NCBI GenBank assembly: GCA_028705545.1
Contig: JAQWDG010000037.1
Coordinates: 1 to 12,086, forward strand
Source: Methanoregula sp.
Lineage (GTDB): Archaea; Halobacteriota; Methanomicrobia; Methanomicrobiales; Methanospirillaceae
Reading direction: 5' to 3'
Length of the DNA stretch: 12,086 nucleotides
The notes beneath the pieces were generated by a model that did no database searches, was not told the origin of the DNA, and saw nothing but the letters and a program-made list of their open reading frames with translations. Both the position numbers and the translations under genes were made by a program. Position 1 is the stretch's first letter, and every line of letters begins with the position of its first letter. This document shows positions 6,203 through 12,086 of this stretch, piece by piece.

Positions 6203-7018
6203 ATGAATCCTGCGAAATGGAGTGTTCCCGGTCGTATGCCAATTTTTATTCTGGTCGCAGCGTGTGTCTTTCTCCTTATCGCTCCTGCATCGGCATATTC
6301 CCCCGCATATTCCATCCAGCCCTGGTCCGATAATCCCCCGGGCAGCGAGGCAAAACTTCCGGTGCCGGTGGGTATATGGCAGGTTCCCCCGCTGACGGTT
6401 CTCCTGGCATTCACCGCCATTTTCCTGCCGTTCTGCCTGGTACCCGTGGAGATTCTTGTTTCCTGTGCGGGATTTGTTGTCATGAATTTCCGTCGGGTCC
6501 GGAAAAACGGGGTACTGGGAAACGACTGCCGGGCGCAGATCTATCGGCATATCGTATTGTACCCGGGCGCGGGGTTTACCGAGATCATGCGGGATCTGCC
6601 GGTAAACCGCGGGACGCTGTTCTACCACTTAACGGTCCTCTGCCGCGAGAGACTTGTCGTTGCTTTTTCCGTAGTGGGTAAGACCTGCTACTTCCAGAAT
6701 GCAGGGAAATTTTCCGATCCGGAAAAGAATGCGATTGCCCGGCTGAGAAACAGCGTCGGTCTCCCGATCTGCGAATTTCTGGTTTCCTGCCCGAATGCGT
6801 CGCGCCGGGATATTGCCCTGAGACTGAAGACCACCTGTTCGACGGTGTCGTGGCATATGCAGAGACTTTGCGCGGCCGGTCTTGCCACATCGATAAGAGA
6901 AAGCAGGAATGTCCGGTACGCGCTGACTCCTGTCGCGGTAAAGGTTATCGGCGATCTGCGGGAAGCAGCAGGTGGTGCCGGCACGGATTCCCCGGAACTC
7001 CGACAGGTTTCACCGTAA
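6203..7018 (+). CDS. Membrane-anchored transcriptional regulator with two winged-helix domains
   Basis: The 271-residue product has two hydrophobic segments (about 12-31 and 62-94) separated by a short Pro/Ser-rich loop (32-61). The loop should lie outside, because helix 2 ends in the basic RRVRKNG at 97-103. The cytoplasmic part has two winged helix-turn-helix domains. The first (about 107-167) contains RAQIYRHIVLYPGAGFTEIM followed by NRGTLFYHLTVLCRERLVV. The second (about 175-245) contains SRRDIALRLKTTCSTVSWHM followed by LCAAGLATSIRESRNVRYALTP. Both match the archaeal ArsR/MarR-like pattern in which the recognition helix carries the S/T-hydrophobic-hydrophobic-H core. Membrane-bound winged-helix regulators are known in archaea. 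A direct link between an outside signal and DNA binding is inferred. The likely target is its own divergent promoter region (6034-6202) and the surface operon. Only AAGG at 6191-6194 resembles a ribosome site. Confidence 0.8.
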   Translation: MNPAKWSVPGRMPIFILVAACVFLLIAPASAYSPAYSIQPWSDNPPGSEAKLPVPVGIWQVPPLTVLLAFTAIFLPFCLVPVEILVSCAGFVVMNFRRVRKNGVLGNDCRAQIYRHIVLYPGAGFTEIMRDLPVNRGTLFYHLTVLCRERLVVAFSVVGKTCYFQNAGKFSDPEKNAIARLRNSVGLPICEFLVSCPNASRRDIALRLKTTCSTVSWHMQRLCAAGLATSIRESRNVRYALTPVAVKVIGDLREAAGGAGTDSPELRQVSP

Positions 7019-7169
7019 TGTGTCTTTCCGCGATCCTGAACTCAGGTAACCCGCAGCAGGTACTTCGTTGACAGGGACGGTTCCGGCAGAATGATCGCGC
7101 TCGCAAAAGGGGAAGCCGCAGGACAAAAGGATCGGCCTGATCCTACCATGAGCTCCCGTTCCGGGCAAT

Positions 7170-7185
7170 AAACTGATGCAGTTTT
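7170..7185 (+). terminator. Hairpin terminator after the regulator gene
   Basis: AAACTG-ATG-CAGTTT is a perfect six-pair stem with a three-base loop, ending in TTTT. It lies about 150 bases beyond the stop at 7018 and before the convergent gene. Confidence 0.45.
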
Positions 7186-7200
7186 AGTTAGTTGCCTGTC

Positions 7201-7223
7201 GGGAAAAACTGCCCGCGTTTCCC
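7201..7223 (-). terminator. Possible terminator of the minus-strand gene ending at 7227
   Basis: Just after the stop at 7227 the minus strand can pair GGGAAA with TTTCCC around an 11-base loop and carries a T5 run at 7208-7204. With the plus-strand hairpin at 7170 this makes back-to-back ends for two convergent genes. Confidence 0.35.
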
Positions 7224-7226
7224 CTC

Positions 7227-7769
7227 CTAATAAACCGGGTACCCCAGGACGGAGCTGTTCAGGCCAAACGATTGCAGGAGGATCTCCCAGTGAGGGCTGC
7301 CGGGCGGCAGGGTCCAGCGAGCGGGCCGCGAGTCAAGCATGTCCGAGGAAACAAAGACGCAGGGAATGCTCTCGAAACCGTAGGCATTCCCCTTTGCTGC
7401 GAGACGGGAATAGATCTCCTCGATCATGGTCCGGTTGACGTGCCAGTCGTAATAATGCATCACTACCAGTTTTCCCTCAAGGCCATAACCGTACCCGATG
7501 ATCGGGCCGTTCGGGAAATACCAGGGTTCGATATCGCTGTTTGTCTCGTCAAGAAAACGGGAATAATCAAACGGGATTCCTGATGTGCTGCCGCCGGTCT
7601 GGTTGGTATTCCCGAATTCTGCGATGACACTGTCTTTGGGAAAACTGGAGACTGGGAGATAATAATGCGATACATGCCCCGCCCGGTCCTCGCAGAGCAG
7701 CAGGAAAAAACCGGCGAGCAGACCGGCAAACAACAGGAAAATGACAAGGAGATATACCGGGATTTTCAT
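7227..7769 (-). CDS. Small membrane-anchored or secreted protein, unknown function
   Basis: The 180-residue product is taken from ATG 7769 (MKIPVYLLVIFLLFAGLLAG), which has AAGGA about 6 bases upstream. The frame stays open to an ATG at 7907, but that lies upstream of the predicted transcript start and would put a polar tail before the signal. Residues 4-26 form a hydrophobic helix ending in LLLC, either an uncleaved anchor or a signal peptide; LLLC is only a poor lipobox. The outside part is rich in Tyr, Trp, Pro and Gly (EPWYFPNGPIIGYGYG near 81-96, KLVVMHYYDWHVNRT near 100-114), with sequons NQT, NRT and NSS. It ends in VLGYPVY. I do not recognise the family. It stands alone between convergent terminators and the promoter at 7917. 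Confidence 0.7.
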   Translation of the reverse strand: MKIPVYLLVIFLLFAGLLAGFFLLLCEDRAGHVSHYYLPVSSFPKDSVIAEFGNTNQTGGSTSGIPFDYSRFLDETNSDIEPWYFPNGPIIGYGYGLEGKLVVMHYYDWHVNRTMIEEIYSRLAAKGNAYGFESIPCVFVSSDMLDSRPARWTLPPGSPHWEILLQSFGLNSSVLGYPVY

Positions 7770-7916
7770 GGCGCTTCCTTTGTTCACCTTCGAAGAGCAA
7801 TCAGGAAAAATGACAGGTCCGGGAGGAAATGATCCGGGGTGTCCTGCCGGCTCCTGATTTGCGGTACCGTTCAAGAGCTGGAACCTGTCGTTACCTGTAA
7901 TGTGCACTTTGAAGGG

Positions 7917-7934
7917 ATATTATAAATGATTTAT
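7917..7934 (-). promoter_or_regulatory. BRE/TATA promoter of the 7769-7227 gene, with a long leader
   Basis: The minus strand reads ATAAATCATTTATAATAT, a BRE followed by a TATA box. The predicted start near 7893 gives a leader of about 120 bases before ATG 7769, long for an archaeal message. No known riboswitch was recognised in 7770-7893. Confidence 0.5.
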
Positions 7935-7969
7935 GGGCGACCCCTCTACCCGTTCAGATTCCTGCTCTC

Positions 7970-8035
7970 CTAAAGCACCCCGTCCTGCCCGAAGCTCCAC
8001 CATGCAGAGTTCCGGTCGAGATACCCGGTATGGTC
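7970..8035 (-). pseudogene. Decayed duplicate of the 3' end of the dihydropteroate synthase-related gene
   Basis: On the minus strand, 8035-7970 reads DHTGYLDRNSAWWSFGQDGVL and a TAG stop. The intact gene at the right edge ends DHAGYLGREL, then 10 residues, then GRSFEQDGEF and a stop. DNA blocks match in order: TACCATGCCGGGTATCT/TACCGGGTATCT-like sequence, GGAAC, GGAGCT, CAGGACGGGG. The remnant lacks one base after the GGGTATCT block. It also lacks 23 bases between two GGAGCT copies present in the intact gene, the mark of a slippage deletion. The two losses sum to 24, so the frame is restored by chance. No similarity is visible upstream of 8035, and there is no start or ribosome site, so this is a fragment. 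It lies in the same orientation as the intact copy, about 3.4 kb away. Confidence 0.7.
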
Positions 8036-8061
8036 GGGGAGAGGACCGGGTGCGGACTGCG

Positions 8062-8068
8062 AAAAAAA
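8062..8068 (-). terminator. Oligo-T run downstream of the two-module surface protein gene
   Basis: The minus strand carries seven consecutive T residues (CTTTCTTTTTTTCGC context) about 120 bases after the stop at 8190. Archaeal RNA polymerase can terminate at such runs without a hairpin. The stretch between it and 8190 holds nothing else recognisable except a short tandem pair ACCGGCATAAT/ACCGGTATAAT (8144-8171). Confidence 0.35.
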
Positions 8069-8189
8069 GAAAGGATCGATTTGAATCCATTATTGTGCTG
8101 CAAACCCCTATGCCGAATATCGTAACGATCCAGTACTATTTTTTACCGGCATAATCCCCCAACCGGTATAATTTTGAGAGTGCTGTTCA

Positions 8190-9581
8190 TTATTCCCGTC
8201 GTCTCTTTGTTCCGGCAATGGCGGAAATACCTATGGCTGCAATTACTGCCATCGTACCGATGGGGAACTCAAATCCCGGGACCGGTGATATCCGGGGCTT
8301 CAGGGTAAAGTTTTCTTCAGTTGTTCTATTTTCAAGAACAATCGCACGATCAACCGAAGTATATCCTTCTTTACGGACATGGACGGTCTGCTGGTATCCC
8401 CGGGCGTTCACAAGACAATACATCCCGTGATCGTCACTTATGGCGGACACGGATAACGGTGTATTATCCTGCTTCAGGCTCGATTCTGCGGTCACCGTTG
8501 CATTTGAAAGCGGCCGGCCATCGGAGTCGGTCACTGTGCCGTAAATATTTCCTGCAGTTGGCGGGGGAAGGCCGATTTCAACAGTAAAATTCCGTACTTC
8601 CACCGCGGTATTTCCCTGTGCATCCGTAGCGGTCACTATAATCCGGTTATTCCCCGGCAAAACCGGGACTTCACAGGCAAATGACGTCGTGTTCCCGCAC
8701 GCGGTCACGCCGCCATCCGTGGTCTTGACATAAACCGATTTTACCGGGTATGATGCCTTTACCTCTCCGATAATTGCGGCATGGGGCGGGACGACATCCA
8801 GCCAGATGGTTTCCCCTTCACTCGGGGATTGAATAACCAAAGTAGTGAGGATTGCGGTAAACCCGGAAGCCGGTTTTGTTGTCGGTTCCAGAGTGAAGTC
8901 TGCCGTATTGAGATTTTCATTGAAAACCATCTCTTTTGTGACATTGGCATATCCTTCTTTTTCAACACGGATTTTCTGGTGATACCCGTAGGCATTATTG
9001 ATACGATATGAGCCGTCGGCGTTTGATTCTGCAGTAACCGGCTGGGTTCCGGATATCAACCGGATGACAGCACCTTCAACAGGGCGGCCCACTGGATCCG
9101 TAATCTTCCCGGAGATGGTTATCCTCACCGAAAGAGTGAGACCTCCGGATTTAATCGTGAACTCTCTTGGTATGGAAACCTGGTTTCCGGCTGAATCCAT
9201 GACCGTGATAATGATCCGGTTCTGACCTGTTGCTGCCGGAACATTACAGCCAAACGGTGATTCGTTGCCGCAATCGGTCGATCCCTCACCTGAAGTGATT
9301 TTAATTGATTGTAACGATGCCGGGCTTTTCACATCCCCGCTTACCCAGATATGGGGAGGTACGACATCGTTTAAAAAGATCTGGTTTTCCTGAGGAGATT
9401 TAATATCAACAACGAGGATTGAATCGTCAGCCGGGGTTACTGAAATCCCGGCATCCGGCAGAGCACCGATCCCGGGAATAATCATACATATCCCGATAAG
9501 AACCGGAACTAATAATTTCATGGTACCGGAAAAAAATGAAAGATCAGGGGGAACTGTCAAACGAATCAGGCGTTCCATCAT
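8190..9581 (-). CDS. Anchored surface protein: two Ig-like + carboxypeptidase-regulatory-like modules
   Basis: The product has 463 residues from ATG 9581, chosen because GGTGGAGTGATC lies about 7-12 bases upstream; a GTG at 9593 is inside that site and a later ATG at 9521 (MKLLVPVLIG) lacks one. A signal peptide follows (core about 22-40). Then the same module occurs twice. Ig-like domains at about 56-144 and 246-337 share DVVPPH, CGN...F.C.VP and NRIIVTATDAQGN-type strands, and the two cysteines in each probably form a disulfide. Each is followed by a CarboxypepD_reg/CnaB-like domain (149-232 and 344-429) with GKITDPVGRPVEGAVI or YGTVTDSDGRPLSNATV and a closing KEGY motif. The C-terminus is SPVPGFEFP, a hydrophobic helix and KRRRE, an archaeosortase-type signal resembling PGF/PEF-CTERM. 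The protein is probably held at the cell surface for structure or adhesion. It is the first gene in the segment between the two copies of the dihydropteroate synthase-related gene end. Confidence 0.82.
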   Translation of the reverse strand: MMERLIRLTVPPDLSFFSGTMKLLVPVLIGICMIIPGIGALPDAGISVTPADDSILVVDIKSPQENQIFLNDVVPPHIWVSGDVKSPASLQSIKITSGEGSTDCGNESPFGCNVPAATGQNRIIITVMDSAGNQVSIPREFTIKSGGLTLSVRITISGKITDPVGRPVEGAVIRLISGTQPVTAESNADGSYRINNAYGYHQKIRVEKEGYANVTKEMVFNENLNTADFTLEPTTKPASGFTAILTTLVIQSPSEGETIWLDVVPPHAAIIGEVKASYPVKSVYVKTTDGGVTACGNTTSFACEVPVLPGNNRIIVTATDAQGNTAVEVRNFTVEIGLPPPTAGNIYGTVTDSDGRPLSNATVTAESSLKQDNTPLSVSAISDDHGMYCLVNARGYQQTVHVRKEGYTSVDRAIVLENRTTEENFTLKPRISPVPGFEFPIGTMAVIAAIGISAIAGTKRRRE

Positions 9582-10003
9582 TGTCCTGATCACTCCACCG
9601 GATGAATTGTCTGTTTCAAACTAATCGTTACTGTAGTATGTGGATTCTTCATTAGGGCTCCCTCATCATGGCTGTCGGTAGATCCTCTCGCCATCAGAAA
9701 CTGGCAATACCGATAAAATAATGCCGGCCGTGGTACTCGAAAGCAGCCAAATCCGCATAATATCCAATTCGTGTTTTATTCCCCCGGCGCCTGGCCGGCC
9801 CATCCGGTGTACACACGAGACGGAGCCGGTTCTCACGTTTCGGGATGACGGTTCAGCTGTCTGCAATCTTCCATTCATCACAATTATTTAAACGATTTCT
9901 GACCATTCCCTTTACATAAGACCTGCGAAACCGGATCCTCCCGGGGATCATCGGAGGAGAAATATCCCGGATCCGCCATTATGCAGGAGTTTGCCCGTGC
10001 CGG
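9582..10003 (-). other. Intergenic stretch with an orphan promoter and possible decayed ORF
   Basis: No convincing gene was found in these 420 bases. A minus-strand promoter lies at 9884-9900. Downstream of it a frame from ATG 9758 (MRIWLLSSTTAGIIL...) or ATG 9803 runs to a stop at 9666. Its 30 C-terminal residues look like a signal peptide that then breaks off, with no ribosome site. It may be the remains of a secreted-protein gene, or simply leader for the gene at 9581. Confidence 0.4.
9884..9900 (-). promoter_or_regulatory. BRE/TATA promoter with no full gene directly downstream
   Basis: The minus strand reads AGAAATCGTTTAAATAA, sharing AGAAATCGT with the promoters at 317 and 1861. The predicted start is near 9860. 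The first well-supported start codon on this strand is at 9581, so the leader would be about 280 bases unless a small or decayed ORF at 9666-9803 is what it serves. Confidence 0.5.
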
Positions 10004-11197
10004 TTATTCCTCGGTCATAAGTACCGCATATCCTCCATCCCGGGTCTGGATAATCGATTCGGCGCCACCATGAGTAATTCCGGATTTTGTGTCCCATGTG
10101 ACGACCCCTTCGTTGTCAAGCGTGATCACATGCATTGACTGACTCCCGTAACCCCAGTCAGCATAGCCTGTTTTTTGTGGTACGGGAAATGCCGCAAACA
10201 CGTACCCTCCATCAGATGTCCACGCAACCGGGCCATTGGCATTCAGGTATTTTTCATTCGAAACCGTGCCATCCTGACTAAAAGAGAGTTCAACGGTTTC
10301 CGTTGTGCCGCCATTACCTGTTCCGTAACGGACAACATTGTAGAGGAGTGCAATGTTCCCCTCAGAATTTTCGCGCAAAAACCAGATTTTGTTAATTTGG
10401 ACATTTTTAAAGGTCTTGTCGTTTTCCACCGCAGAATTCCAAAGCAGGGTGCCGTTTCTGTCGGTTTTTGTGATCCAGCCGGTGACATTCACCTGGACTA
10501 TTGTTCCCTGTTCCATCACAGGATCGGTGGTGTACCCGGCAACCGCATATCCCCCGTCACGTGTCTGGATAACCGAGGCCGCGCTCTGATTTTTCTGTAG
10601 CAGGTACGTTTCCTTTTGTTCAACAGTGCCGTTCACAGTGAGCATTATTATCTGGATTTCCGGTTTTGAACCCGGCATGTCTGCAAGAGCAAAAAGCTTG
10701 TCACCCGATGAAGAACTCAGGGTGGAAATGCTGATACCCGTTGATCTTTCAAAGAGCCGGGATGCGAGTGGAACCTCCCGCACGGTCTCTCCGCGTTCGT
10801 CCACCCCGAAGATCCGGTCCCCTGCACTTGCGGCAACATATCTTCCCCCGGACACCGGGACTAGCGATGTAATCAGGGGACTATCCGGGAAATCCCTGTC
10901 CGTGATAACGGTTCCGCGGTTATCCAGTCCAATAATCCGGGGAATACGTATCCCACTGGGAACGCTGTTTTTTTCACCGGCAATAATATATCCACCTGTG
11001 GACGTCTCAACAATGATGTGTCCCCGGTCATCTCCTCCGCTATCGATAGTCGTATTCCACTGTTCTGTACCATTTGGATCCAGTTTCAGGACTTTTATAT
11101 CGCCATTTGGGACATAATCTTTCCCCATACAGCCAAAGGCGAAAATGCTGGTGAAAAGTAAGCCGATAACAATCGCTGTGATAAACGAGTTCTTCAT
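10004..11197 (-). CDS. Lipoprotein-like secreted protein with repeated TxDGGY(A/V) propeller strands
   Basis: The product has 397 residues from ATG 11197 (MKNSFITAIVIGLLFTSIFAFGC). A GTG at 11218 would add 7 residues; neither start has a clear ribosome site. Cys23 sits in A-F-G-C after the hydrophobic segment, a plausible lipobox, so the protein may be lipid-anchored outside the cell. The body holds degenerate repeats ending in TSTGGYIIAG (about 64-73), TRDGGYAVAGYT (about 214-225), TSDGGYVFAAF and TRDGGYAVLM. Each follows a strand with a Trp such as QWNTTI, LLWNSA or VTWDTK, as in beta-propeller repeat proteins of methanogens and Bacteroidetes. It stops right after the last GGYAV strand (LMTEE), so the last repeat is incomplete or pairs with the N-terminus to close the ring. 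Ligand and role are unknown. It has its own promoter at 11261-11288. Confidence 0.78.
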   Translation of the reverse strand: MKNSFITAIVIGLLFTSIFAFGCMGKDYVPNGDIKVLKLDPNGTEQWNTTIDSGGDDRGHIIVETSTGGYIIAGEKNSVPSGIRIPRIIGLDNRGTVITDRDFPDSPLITSLVPVSGGRYVAASAGDRIFGVDERGETVREVPLASRLFERSTGISISTLSSSSGDKLFALADMPGSKPEIQIIMLTVNGTVEQKETYLLQKNQSAASVIQTRDGGYAVAGYTTDPVMEQGTIVQVNVTGWITKTDRNGTLLWNSAVENDKTFKNVQINKIWFLRENSEGNIALLYNVVRYGTGNGGTTETVELSFSQDGTVSNEKYLNANGPVAWTSDGGYVFAAFPVPQKTGYADWGYGSQSMHVITLDNEGVVTWDTKSGITHGGAESIIQTRDGGYAVLMTEE

Positions 11198-11260
11198 AAT
11201 TTTTTGTCCGGTGCGCACGACAGATCAGATCCTGTCAATAACTAATTCAGGAGGAGCACT

Positions 11261-11288
11261 TTTATATTATAGTATAAATTATTTATCT
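11261..11288 (-). promoter_or_regulatory. AT-rich TATA region of the lipoprotein gene
   Basis: On the minus strand an AT-rich block contains AAATAATTTATACTA and then TATAATATAAAAG, so there are two overlapping TATA candidates preceded by A-rich BRE-like sequence. The predicted start at about 11235-11250 leaves some 40-50 bases before ATG 11197. Confidence 0.55.
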
Positions 11289-11385
11289 CCAGACTCTCTG
11301 CATGTTCGGGCTTCCGAAAATCTGTGTAGTTTTTTTGGGAATACTTCATAAATACAAGAAACCGGGAATTTGTCCGAACTGCATT

Positions 11386-11399
11386 TATTACCGGTAATA
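11386..11399. repeat. Perfect 14-base palindrome TATTACCGGTAATA
   Basis: This intergenic palindrome lies about 100 bases upstream of the lipoprotein promoter and about 80 bases beyond the end of the dihydropteroate synthase-related gene. It could be a dimer-binding operator or part of a transcription end. Only the symmetry is seen; a role is inferred. Confidence 0.35.
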
Positions 11400-11475
11400 C
11401 ATGAAGATCTGCGCGGGTAGATCCGAAAAAGATCGGGGATGCCTGATTTCTCATGCGATTTTTCCGGCCCTTATT

Positions 11476-12086
11476 TTAAAACTCCCCGTCCTGCTCAAAG
11501 CTCCTTCCGTACCGTATCGCCAGCTCCGCTTTGTACAGTTCCCTCCCAAGATACCCGGCATGGTCGAGGAGCGAGACATTGCCCCCTTTGATAAGAGTGT
11601 AAATCACGTCCTGCCAGCGCTCGCCTTTCACCGCCGTCCCGTTGATCACCGCAACGATCAGCCCGTCCTCGATCCCGATCCGGAAGTTCCCCTTCGGGTC
11701 GTACGTAATCTCGTCCGGCATCCTGTCAGCCGCAATTGCCCGGTTGTATTCGAGCGGCGGCTCGCGCCGGCGCCGCTTCTCTTTCAAGACCAGCAGATCG
11801 ATCCCGAGGTCTTTTGCATACGGCCGGTCCCGGGCGAGCACCATCATCTCCGTTGCCTTCCGCATCTCCGCAATCGAGCCCCGGGTCTTGTCCGAGTGCT
11901 CGCTCGTGAAAACGATCGCAGCCCCAGCCTCCATTGCCATCCCGGCAAGGAGGGCGTTAATACCAATTGAATCTGCATCGAGAAGCTCTGCCACATTTCC
12001 CGCACCGAAAAAGAGCGGGCAGCCGTAGTCTCTGAACCCGGCAAGCGATGTAACGAGGCCCGAACCCGCCGGCTGGAGCAGCGGAT
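11476..12086 (-). CDS. Archaeal dihydropteroate synthase-related protein, C-terminal part (partial)
   Basis: The minus-strand frame enters from the right edge and ends at TAA 11476, giving about 202 residues; the apparent GTG start at 11994 is internal, because the conserved sequence continues upstream of it. Visible motifs in order are GCPLFFGAGNVAELLDADS, GINALLAGMAMEAGA, FTSEHSDKTRGSIAEMRKAT, KDLGIDLLVLKEK and, near the end, HAGYLGRELYKAELAI. These match my recollection of the archaeal family related to pterin-binding dihydropteroate synthase (TIGR00284 type, usually about 500 residues), found in methanopterin-using archaea. In a TIM-barrel pterin-binding fold the GAGN...DAD segment belongs to the C-terminal barrel strands. 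A role in pterin (methanopterin) metabolism is inferred from the family; its exact reaction is not settled as far as I know. A T5 run at 11428-11424 on the minus strand may end its transcript. A decayed copy of its last codons lies at 7970-8035. Confidence 0.8.
   Translation of the reverse strand, partial: PLLQPAGSGLVTSLAGFRDYGCPLFFGAGNVAELLDADSIGINALLAGMAMEAGAAIVFTSEHSDKTRGSIAEMRKATEMMVLARDRPYAKDLGIDLLVLKEKRRRREPPLEYNRAIAADRMPDEITYDPKGNFRIGIEDGLIVAVINGTAVKGERWQDVIYTLIKGGNVSLLDHAGYLGRELYKAELAIRYGRSFEQDGEF

Noticed and set aside
7770..7907. Longer N-terminus for the 7769-7227 protein, from ATG 7907
   Set aside because: It would place a 46-residue polar tail before the signal helix and lies upstream of the predicted transcript start, while ATG 7769 has a good ribosome site.
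8144..8171. Tandem ACCGGCATAAT / ACCGGTATAAT as a repeat array
   Set aside because: Only two short imperfect copies; no further units, spacers or nearby cas genes.
11401..11970. 189-residue plus-strand frame starting ATGAAG with AT-rich sequence upstream
   Set aside because: Most of it is antisense to the conserved dihydropteroate synthase-related gene, and its Pro/Arg/His-rich product looks like a shadow translation.
11476..12086. Reading this gene as methanogenesis marker protein 4 (MtxX)
   Set aside because: The GAGN...LLDADS, TRGS, KDLGIDLLVLKEK and GYLGREL motifs fit the dihydropteroate synthase-related family better than that marker protein. This is from memory of both families; a profile search would settle it.

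Overview
The window most likely comes from a methanogenic archaeon close to Methanomicrobiales (Methanoregula or Methanospirillum relatives). The evidence is of four kinds. Promoters are archaeal (BRE plus TATA box, for example AGAAATCGTATATAT). Shine-Dalgarno sites are of the GGAGGTG type. Secreted proteins are rich in N-glycosylation sequons and carry archaeal surface-protein signals. At the right edge lies the C-terminal part of the archaeal dihydropteroate synthase-related protein typical of methanopterin-using archaea. The species call is inference, since no search could be run.

Layout. 1-114 (-) is the start of a membrane or secreted protein cut by the window edge. 317-1826 (+) looks like one transcription unit: a strong promoter, a truncated secreted-protein gene (382-543), its full-length cysteine-rich paralogue (543-1403, start overlapping the stop of the first) and a four-helix membrane protein (1482-1826). 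A near-identical promoter at 1861 precedes a secreted or anchored protein gene (2003-3000) that needs a frameshift to read through. 6033-3265 (-) is a two-gene operon of surface proteins: an Ig-like anchored protein, then a seven-repeat propeller protein. It is divergent, over 169 bp, from a membrane-anchored regulator with two winged helices (6203-7018, +). 7769-7227 (-) is a small unrecognised anchored protein. 9581-8190 (-) is an anchored surface protein made of two tandem Ig-like/carboxypeptidase-regulatory-like modules. 11197-10004 (-) is a repeat lipoprotein. 12086-11476 (-) is the dihydropteroate synthase-related gene.

Most genes encode exported or membrane proteins, so the region looks like accessory cell-surface repertoire next to one conserved gene. 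Two signs of turnover stand out. One is the truncated tandem paralogue at 382-543. The other is a decayed copy of the 3' end of the dihydropteroate synthase-related gene at 7970-8035, in the same orientation as the intact copy and about 3.4 kb from it, so that two surface-protein genes lie between two copies of one gene end. The divergent membrane-bound regulator is a plausible controller of the surface operon, but this rests on position only. No RNA gene, CRISPR array, transposase or integrase was seen.
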